From Trebouxia sp. TZW2008 (Eukaryota; Chlorophyta; Trebouxiophyceae; Trebouxiales; Trebouxiaceae): a stretch of DNA of 64,000 nucleotides. The notes below the pieces were generated by a model that searched no databases, was not told where the DNA came from, and saw nothing but the letters and a program-made list of their open reading frames with translations. Location: positions 310,001-374,000 of the forward strand of contig BDIU01000146.1 in the NCBI GenBank assembly GCA_002118135.1, given 5' to 3'. Below, in pieces: positions 57,001 through 64,000 of the stretch (position 1 is the first letter of the stretch; every line of letters begins with the position of its first letter). Both the position numbers and the translations under genes were made by a program.

Positions 57001-58349
57001 CGCTGTCTGTGTTTGACTCTGGGGTTGGATGCTGCTGATGCTGCCATTGAGATGAGCAGGTCTGCTACTGTGGGAAACAAATAGATCACGTCCATGGAAG
57101 CTCCAAATCCCATCTCATCAAACTGGTGGCTGCAAAGGTTTTTGCTGCATGCTACAGGCTTGATGCCTGCATCCCAGCAGAAAAGCACTTGGCGTAATAT
57201 GCATGAAGTGTTTTCACACTGTAGGCAAATGAAAAAGGCATGAGAGGTGACGGTGCTCACAACGCCACACAGAAGCAAGGACCATGCAGGAATGCAGATG
57301 CTGACAGACCCAGCAACATGAGCCCTGCTTCTTCTAGGCTTATGATGTTACAGCAACACGACCTTGCACGTCAAGATGACATTGAGCTGCAAGTGTGTGC
57401 AAGTCATGAAAGGACCATTAGAGTCTCAGCATCATGTCTTGCAAGAGAAGTGCAGCAAAAGGCAGCAAGACAACTTGAGAACAAGTTCAGAATAGCTGAC
57501 CTGAGATTGGTTGCGGATCATCACAGATGACGCAATAATCTCCAAGGTTTATCATCCGCTGAGACAAGTATTTGTGTAGGTCGGGGAACCAGTCTTTAGC
57601 TTCCTTCCATGACGCATTGCTTGTGCTGGGCCAGTCTTGTGCAATTTTCTGTCTAGCAATGTTAGCAAGCTGGTAGCCAACTGTAAATCCTACTTTCTGC
57701 TTGAATTCCTGCTCACTCTTACTAGATTCGCTGCCATCCTCAGACTCTGCTGCTTCTGACCGTGCTTGTGCCATCTCCTCGTCTTCCTTGGCGGCTGTAG
57801 TCTCAGTGTCTGAGGCATTGCTTGAAGGTGCAGGAGCAGCATCAAGCTCAGCGGAGTCCGGTATCTGATTTGAATTTGCTGCTTCAGCTGGTGTTGGTTG
57901 ACACATCACACAGCGCAAAGCTGTGCGTGGAGTGGTGCCAGCACCAAACATTCTTGAATCAAACATGATCTTGAGCACGTACTGCTCTATATCTGCCAGC
58001 CCCAGTGCCTGCCTTGTAGATGTAGGTAAAATGCTTGTGTCAAAAATGAGCTCCACAAAGTTGCCGTCAAAACAATTGATCTTGTCGCCGAGACTGACAA
58101 GGACCTCTTGAAGAAGCTCTCCCATGTCAAAGGCAGTGCCACTATTACACTCTCCTGCAGCAGACATGGCTGATATCACTGACCCAAGCTCTTGCAAATT
58201 CTTCACAAAAGCAAGCAACGTAGGAGCACAGGAAGACGTATGGTGCAATAATCAAGCTTGCCTTGAGCGAACGGAACATCATCGTCTGTCTCGTCGGTGA
58301 AGCTGTAGTGCTCAGACGCAAGATCTGAGAATTCGTCCTCGCTCGCCAT
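54032..58349 (-). CDS. PARP6/8/16-like mono-ADP-ribosyltransferase (at least seven exons)
   Basis: The exons are complement(58262..58349), (57501..58190), (56898..57166), (56487..56579), (55958..56033), (54713..54921) and a last one ending 54032 (TGA). The first six join in phase; the start of the last (near 54260) is unsettled. Landmarks: an acidic N-terminus (MASEDEFSDLASEHYSF), YCVICDD, GIKPVACSKNLCSHQFDEMGFG, VADLLISMAASA, WPVLQ, VLYGLPSVG, the catalytic HLFHGSAF.NWHSI and TAGAAYGAGVYTANN, and SCLALVEV then VARYFFVYSSD. The H-Y-Y triad (His in FHGS, Tyr in GVY, Tyr in FFVY) instead of H-Y-E predicts mono-ADP-ribosylation, as in the PARP6/8/16 branch. The first intron appears to use a GC donor (CTCAAG|GCAAGC). 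Confidence 0.85.
54373..54534 (-). other. 53-codon open frame in the ADP-ribosyltransferase intron
   Basis: The frame MTQQLDTYPQPYNEYQ ... KVFYAPNQ then TAG is aromatic-rich and follows an acceptor-like GACGCAG. A second frame (HAPVLANFGLYSLKAAHH) is open just upstream and overlaps it. It may be a remnant exon or an unrelated insertion; it does not splice in phase with the neighbours. Confidence 0.3.
55649..55701. repeat. perfect 23-bp inverted repeat with 7-bp loop
   Basis: ACGTCAGTGTCATGGTGTGAGCA (55649..55671) pairs perfectly with 55679..55701. A partial third copy of the arm (ACATGGTGTGAGCA) lies at 55921..55934, beyond the neighbouring MITE. Confidence 0.85.
55747..55910. mobile_element. 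164-bp MITE flanked by TA
   Basis: TA|CAGTCATTTCT at the left and AGAAGTCACTG|TA at the right form short imperfect inverted ends. They are of the same CAGT..ACTG type as the element at 44075. An internal motif (TGACTGCAGTGGCACCTCTGA) resembles 39311..39331, TGACTGCAATGGTGCTTCTGA. Confidence 0.5.
56440..56490. repeat. 25-bp tandem duplication at a splice donor
   Basis: AGCTTCAACAAAGCAAGGCGACGTAC is directly repeated (first unit AGCTTCAACCAAGCAAGGCGACGTAC), so the donor GTACGTCGCC of the exon complement(56487..56579) is present twice. Confidence 0.75.
56792..56872 (+). repeat. dispersed repeat, diverged copy 3
   Basis: AGACTTGTGCCACAAATAACTAG..AGTGCTGAAACATGCATA..TTATGATG..TTACTTG parallels 18567 and 19311. 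Confidence 0.35.
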
Positions 58350-59244
58350 CTTTACCCAAGCACTAGGGCTCACTATGGTGCAGAAAAACCATTGCAACGT
58401 AACTTGAGCGCTGGACGTGCGCCTGCAACGTGATCACAGCAGGAGCAGCGGATGATCTCTGTCAGACGTGCTGAGTCGACGAGAAGGCGATCGGCTGGTA
58501 CAGCCAGTCACAAGTACGGGTGTGTAAAAATCAGGCGCATCGTGTGCTAGCAATCGCATAAAGCTGGACACAGCGGCATGATTCTCGCGGCAGATTGCGA
58601 TGATGCCCATCGAGGCAGATCAAGCAAGCAGCTTCAGTAAGAAGGGAACAGATGACTAATGCAAGTCCATTAGAAGAAGAAGCTTTTATACATTGCTGAC
58701 AGAGCACAAGCCTGGGCAAGCCGCAGGGAGAGGCCAATCGCGCGCGACGCACTTCGTTGCTCTGGCGAGTTCGCTGCAGCTGCTCTGCGGTGCTTTGAGT
58801 GGCTGATTGCAGCAGTCGTTTTGCTGAGCAAGGCACCCTCAACGAACGTGAACATAAGATCGAGAAAGCACCTGTGTTCTGGTTGTACAGGTGAATAGAC
58901 TGGCTTGCTGCCTATAGGTGGGGACCCTGCAGCAGTTGCGGTTATGAAGCATATGTTTGTACAGGCTCTGCCGGCTGCTCGTAGTGTGACACCGTTGTGC
59001 GCCTGGCAAGCCACAAGCACAAGCTTTCTCGATCGGTGGCCTGAGTCTGACTTGGTCGCCCTAGCGGGCCACTTCTATGACTCCCACCCAGCGCTCGCCG
59101 AAGTGCTTGTTGCGAATTTCAACAAACCATTGAAGTTGGCGAGAAAGTGCCCGTGTATTAGCTTGTCAGTCTTGGTCTGAGGAGCTTTCAGTTGTGGATC
59201 TATCATGCAAATGAGTTAGGCATAGGCAGCATTACCTCTGTGCA
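58350..59244. promoter_or_regulatory. divergent region (ADP-ribosyltransferase / cyclin) with one possible exon
   Basis: The frame 58950..59141 (plus; MFVQALPAARSV start, DLVALAGHFYDSHPALAEVL) could be an upstream exon of the cyclin gene or an unrelated small gene. I could not join it in phase. The rest must hold both promoters. Confidence 0.35.
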
Positions 59245-62200
59245 ATGGGCTTCCGAGATCCATTTCAGTATCGCACATGCTCTGACATTGACAGCAGCTA
59301 TCCTGACCTGCAAACGCCTAAATGGAACCTGAAGAAAATAAAGAAGGTCAAAACATCAAATTTGAAGCTGATCAGCAATATCAATAGTGCACCACAAGTA
59401 CAGCCCCTCAGGATTGACACAATTTGGCTAGCCCAATTCTACTTCCAGCGTTACTTCACTCAGAACTCATTTCAGGAGAACACAGCTCTGGTGTTCATGG
59501 CAGCTTGCCTACACCTGGCTTGCAAAGCAAATGACACGCCAAGGTCACTGGAGAAGCTGATCAAGGGCACCTTCAGATTGCGTTTTCAGAAGGAAGTGTC
59601 AGAGGCCAATAAGATAGACGATGTCATGGTCTATGTTGAGTTCAAGGTGAGCGCGCCAGGCTGTTATATGTCTTGGCAGCTTTCATGCACATCAATCAAC
59701 AGGCCATTCTGCATTGCTGTGGACATGCACCTTTCTGTGATCTCACACAGCATGATGCTCATTGCTTTGGGAACGTCGCTGCGGCAGTATTTGGTCTTGA
59801 TGGCTGTGTTGCCAAAGTACTGCTTGTGCATGCCCTCAAGCTGCAGATCCAAGCTGCACATCTCGAGACGTATGATAAAACAAATCTCCGACAGTTCTGC
59901 GGCTTTGAGGCAGTTGATTGCATCTGTCCATGCCTAGTCACTGGGATCTTTAGCATGTCTACAAAACGCTTTCAATACAACAATGAATGCATCAATGCAT
60001 TGGCTGCAGGAAAAGGTGCTGCTGGCAGAGCGTGCCCTTCTGTACAGCTTTGCGTTTGACTTCCGCACAGGCGACCCATACTCTTTTGCCCTGAAGTACA
60101 ACAGCACCCTCAGAATCATGAGCGCTGAAGATGGGGAACAGGCGCTCAGCTGGCTTGGCAGAGCTGGCATTGTGACTACACTGTGCCTGCAGTACCCTTC
60201 CTCCACTCTGGCTGTTGTCGCCCTGTGGTTTGCTCAGCACGTCACTCATGGAGAGGTCAGACCCAGCTCTGTATTCCAGCTCTGCATTCCAGCAAGATCA
60301 AATTGCATGGCCTTTGATACCAGCTGATATTATCAGAAACATTCATTGGCAGCTATTGCTCGAGCGTGTTGGCATTCCTATCAACAAGGGCAGTCCAGAG
60401 TGGTGGGACAAACTTAGACGTCTCTTACGCTGTGCTGCAGGTTCCTGTAGACAAGGATGGGCTTGAGTGGTGGGAGAAGTTGACTGCTGAAAAGCAAGAT
60501 CGAGTTGCCTTGCCTTCAATCACAGCTGAAGTCATCGAGGACGTACATTGGCAGCTGGTTGTTGAGCTTGATGAAAAGTCTTTGGAGAATGTACTCAAGG
60601 GCAATGGCAAGCTGCCTGGAGCCAGTTGTGGGTGCAAGGCCTGCTCCGTGCACAAGGGTGAGCCATGTTTTGCTGTTGTGTTAGAGGCTGGTCTGTTAGC
60701 TGAACATCTGTAGCATTTGCCAAAAGTGTTGCAGCCTTTTGGTGCCAGCTGTGGGTGCAAGGCCTGCTCTGTGCATACATGTGAATCCCTGTGGGCTGTC
60801 GTATTGTTGACTGGTCCACAATCAAGCAATTCTCAGTAGTAGTCAATTTTTGGCTGTTTGGGGCCAGCTGTGGGTGCAAAGCCTGCTCTGTTCTCAAGCA
60901 TAAGACCAAGCTGTAGTGTTGATGTCCTACCGTACGGGCACAAATTAACCGCACATAAACAATTCGGTTACAGGGTGAGTGGTTACTGTCGTAACTTTTA
61001 AGAGGTGTGGGCGGAACCTGGTGAGCGAAGCCATTATTATATGTGTCTGGCGAAAAACCTTTGAAATCGCCTGTTTCACAGTGCATTTTCCAAAAAAAAC
61101 TAAAATGGGCGTTTGTGGCTAAATTGCCTGTGCCCCTGAGCGAGATGGGTGAGCGAAACAGTTTAATATCTCAAAAGGGTGGGCGTTTAATTTGTGCCCG
61201 TATGGTAACAGCTGTGGTTGCAAGGCTTGCTCTGTGCACAAGAGTAGGCTATTGTGTCAGAGCTGGTCTGGTAGCTGAACATTTGTAGTTTTGCCAAGAG
61301 ATTTGCAGCTTTGTGAGTCCAGCTGCGGGTGCAAGGCCTGCTCTGTGCACAAGGGTGAGTCCTCTTGAGCGCTTTACTTCTGTGTTGGTGCTTGAGCTTG
61401 ATGAGAAGTCCTTGGAGAATGTTTTAAAGGGCAATGGCAAGCTGCCTGGCGCCAGCTGCGGGTGCAAGGCCTGTTCTGTACACAAGAGTGAGCTATCTAT
61501 CAAGATGTTCTATTTGCTTCTGGTCTGGCTGTTGATCATCTGTGGCTTTTGCCAGAGGAGTTGCAGCTTGAGCTTGTGTTTCTGCAAAAGCACGTCATCT
61601 TGAGCAGTTGTATCAATGTCTGCCTCGGCGCTGTTGCAGCTTGAATGACAGACTGCAGTCAAGGCCTGCTTTGTGCACCAGAACAAGCCATCTTGAGCTC
61701 ATGCGCTGTTGACTCGGTTACTGTCACAACCTCTGCGGCTGACTGCATTGCTGATAAGAATGTCTGCTGCCGACGCTTTCCCTTGCTTGGGGTCAGCATT
61801 TCAAAAGTCAAGGACTGTCGCAGGGAAGCAAGGAGCTCCTGCAGCAGCTTCTTTGGCACCTGCAAACTCAGACGCTTAGCAAGCTGAAGGCTTCCCCACA
61901 AAGCACCTACACAGACCAGTCCTGACCCCTCATCTGCTCTTCTGTAGGCTGCCTGTTCCTACACTTTGCTTGTGGTCAGCGCTTGAAAGTCAATTCTTGT
62001 GCAGGGAAGCAAGAAGCTGCTGCAGCCAGTGCTCAGGCACCTGCAAACGCAGACGCTCAGCAAGCTGAGGGCTTTCCTGCAAAAGCTTCACCACAGAATG
62101 GCCCTGGCCTCTCATCAGCCCTTTTGGAAGCTGACAAGGACACAGGGGCATCTGCACCCCGTACAGGTGCTGCCAGCAGCCCTCCCACAGCTGCAAAACG

Positions 62201-63155
62201 CCCTTTCACAGCTGCAAACAGCCCTTCCGCAGCTACAGGCGCTCCTGCCACAGCTGCAGGTGACCCTTCCACAGCTGCAAAGGGCCCTTCTGCAGCACAG
62301 TCAACTGCCCGTTCAGCTTCAGGGCAGCTCGCAACTGTAGAGCCAAAGCTTGGTACTGCATCTGGTGCTCCTGCCCGTATTGATCAGCCTGCTTCTGCTT
62401 ACCCTGTCAGATCAGCTGGAAACCCTCAACCGCCCAGTCTATCCCCATCTAGTTCAGCTGTCAGGTCAAGCGGAAACCCTCAGCCGCATAGCACACCTTC
62501 ATTTCCAATAGTTGAACACCCTATTCAAGCTCAATCTAGAGCAGCTCATGCATCAGTGTCAGGTGTACCTACTCAGTTGCAGAATGGGCATCATCATCCT
62601 TTGCCTGATGCTCAGCAAAAGGCTGGACACCATGTTCAACCAAATGCTGATACATCAGCAAGCAGGCATGGCCAAAGTGAAGCAGCGGCAGCAAGCAATC
62701 ATGATAGACACACAAGCAACCCAAGCTCTGATCAGCGACAGCAGCAGCAGCAGCATCAACAGCATGATTCTGCACATGCACATCATAATGGTCATCAGCA
62801 AGCCACTGCTGATGCTGATGATGATGACAGCCTAGAGGAAGGAGAGATTGAAGATGGGGAAGTGTTACCAGATGGTACAGTTGCTGGAGCACCAAGCAGT
62901 GCTGAGGACCATGACAGCGCTCAGTCAGCACATGACCAAAGCAATGCTGCTTCAATGTCTAATCTTGGTCATGCAGTTCCCAATGGCATGGCAAGTCACA
63001 TGCAGTCCAATCCAATGGGCAATGCGCCACCTAGTAGTGTAGCTGGTAAGTCGGATAGGAAACGGAAGCGTTCACCTTCATTCGAAGTTGAACAAGATGC
63101 AGTAGAGGCTGCTGGTCATAAGCCGCAAGCTTTGCCACAACAGCTGCCAGTGTAG
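59245..63155 (+). CDS. transcriptional cyclin (T/K/L-like) with long Gln/His-rich tail (671 aa)
   Basis: The exons are 59245..59646, 60010..60255, 60441..60657 and 62005..63155, phases 0, 0 and 1, with TAG. The first cyclin fold shows FYFQRYFTQNSFQENTAL, FMAACLHLACKANDTPRSL and LRFQKE. The second follows with LLAERALLYSFAFDF and LAVVALWFAQHV. The tail is low-complexity (Ala/Pro, then Gln/His) with DDDDSLEEGEIEDGEVLPDG and a basic DRKRKRSPSF. An acidic EEGE stretch and Gln/His-rich tail are typical of cyclin T, partner of CDK9-type kinases acting on RNA polymerase II. The start exon is the least certain part. A KACSVHK-containing segment ends exon 3. Its copies fill intron 3. Confidence 0.72.
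60305..60430 (+). repeat. intronic copies of cyclin exon 3 pieces
   Basis: QDQIAWPLIPADIIRNIHWQ copies QDRVALPSITAEVIEDVHWQ, and VGIPINKGSPEWWDKLR copies VPVDKDGLEWWEKL, in swapped order, directly upstream of the true exon at 60441. Confidence 0.75.
60658..62004 (+). repeat. intron made largely of exon shards (CGCKACSVHK segment and last-exon start)
   Basis: The exon 3 end GCCAGTTGTGGGTGCAAGGC..TGCTC.GTGCACAAG recurs at about 60740, 60862, 61212, 61320, 61450 and, weakly, 61655. The copy at 61390-61493 also includes the LDEKSLENVLKGNGKLPG part. A 120-bp copy of the exon 4 start (AGGGAAGCAAG.AGCT...) lies at about 61780-61890. Confidence 0.88.
62740..62775 (+). repeat. CAG-type trinucleotide run in the cyclin tail
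   Basis: Short CAG/CAT units encode QRQQQQQHQQH; this is normal low-complexity coding. Confidence 0.7.
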
Positions 63156-64000
63156 ATTTGGTTGTTTTGAAATATGCACGCTTTGCCAACTGCAACCTGT
63201 GCTGCACTATATTTTCGCTGGTACAGGCTTTGCACTTTCAACACGGTGTATTTGCTCTGTGTTGCAGCATTTGGTTGCTATTTCGCTTTGCCGCATGCAC
63301 CCGAATTTTCTACAGGTAGCTTTGAGCAATCTGGAAAATCCATCGGAAAAGTCTACGCCGTTAGGTGTTATAGCGAGAGCCTCTGTCTAATGAGGTAGCC
63401 CGGGATTGAGTGTTTTATAACAGTACTGTATCGTCTCCATGCTGGTTTGCTCATGCACCTCTGAAGCTAAGAAAAGTTTCATTCAGAGCTGTAGCGCCAG
63501 CTTAGGAGAGAGAAATCGAGAGTAATTTTACATGCTTAGGTGTGGTGTCACGAGCACCGAGTCGAAAGGGCTGCTATCCATTAGGTTTTCGTGTACCGCC
63601 CTGCGGAATCCAGCAGTGCGGCTTACTAAACCCTGGTTGCAATTGCAAGACAAAAGGCGCGCTTTTTCCAACTGGACAGTCACATTTGCTCGACACTCTG
63701 CAGCTCACAGAGGCTAATTGCACAAGCTATTTCTTGCCCTGTCTTGCCTCACTTTGCTGCAGCATGCACGCTTGCCGTGCGTTCACCTTGCGTCCGTCGA
63801 CTTGGCTGTGCTGTAACATGAGCTGTGAAACAGCATCAACGGTCTATCACTACCTGCAAAGCCATATAACCCGCAACCTGTATCTTGGCGTCTGATGGCG
63901 ATTCCCACGCTGCAGATGATTAGCTGTCACAGTCAGAGAGCTCTGGTAAGGTCTTCTTAGCTTTACAACAGTCACTTGGTTTGAACTGTGAAGCCCTGCA
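63156..64000. other. 3' flank of the cyclin gene; no further gene recognised
   Basis: TGTAA at 63812..63816 may be a polyadenylation signal, 657 bp past the stop. A Cys-rich plus-strand frame (63542..63895) shows no known motif. Confidence 0.3.

Noticed and set aside
13309..63155. A genome-wide variant genetic code with TAA/TAG as Gln (several genes end in TGA, and SMU1, RsmI and ORF B have internal TAR)
   Set aside because: NOP10 ends with TAG exactly at the conserved family length. The cyclin tail exon has dozens of Gln codons, all CAA or CAG, and ends with TAG. TBCE ends with TAA at the right place. The TAR-interrupted genes are also truncated.
1..64000. tRNA or rRNA genes
   Set aside because: I found no cloverleaf with a GGTTCGAAT-type T-loop and matching acceptor stem, and no rRNA core sequence.

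Overview
This window looks like nuclear DNA of a green alga (Chlorophyta, possibly Trebouxiophyceae; the class is inferred from gene content only). Genes are spliced with GT..AG introns that mostly end in TGCAG. The best protein matches are to plant and algal families. CFAP299 implies a flagellated life stage. A very large secretory gene carries Pro/Ala-rich, cell-wall-glycoprotein-like linkers. Exon structures were worked out by hand from splice sites and reading phase. Every complete gene model below sums to a multiple of three.

Layout: a Cys-rich/His-rich putative lipid-anchored protein (0.5-1.6 kb, +); a decayed tract of minus-strand gene remnants (3.9-7.6 kb: an unknown family, the splicing factor SMU1, the rRNA methyltransferase RsmI); a decayed Ty3/gypsy chromovirus (7.9-11.9 kb); a virus-like cluster of minus-strand ORFs joined by three ATGA stop/start overlaps (13.3-14.4 kb); NOP10 (-) divergent from a short mitochondrial-ribosome-like protein (+); a 2-oxoglutarate/Fe(II) oxygenase (+); a PCC1/LAGE3-type KEOPS subunit (-); a 15.1-kb, 18-exon receptor-like pseudokinase of about 2,105 aa (22.5-37.6 kb, -); a plastid-type thioredoxin-like ferredoxin with TPRs (+); a GNAT acetyltransferase (+); a broken gene of unknown family (-); tubulin cofactor E (-); a plastid-type membrane protein (-) divergent from CFAP299 (+); a PARP6/8/16-like mono-ADP-ribosyltransferase (-) divergent from a T/K/L-type cyclin (+).

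The most striking property is genome-wide in this window: most genes carry degenerate tandem copies of pieces of their own exons inside the neighbouring intron or just past the last exon. The copies often keep the acceptor or donor junction. This is clearest in the pseudokinase gene (catalytic-loop exon four times, N-lobe, membrane-span and extracellular exons two to four times), TBCE (LRR exon four times, ubiquitin-like exon four times), the cyclin (a CGCKACSVHK segment about seven times) and the oxygenase. The exon chains that keep phase still give full-length proteins, so the copies look like exon shards left by local duplication.

The proteins do not form one pathway. They are housekeeping (NOP10, PCC1, TBCE, cyclin), plastid (ferredoxin, membrane protein), cilium (CFAP299), signalling (pseudokinase, ADP-ribosyltransferase) and probable metal handling (Cys/His protein). 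The two candidates for undescribed biology are the modular secreted/transmembrane pseudokinase and the ATGA-coupled ORF cluster.
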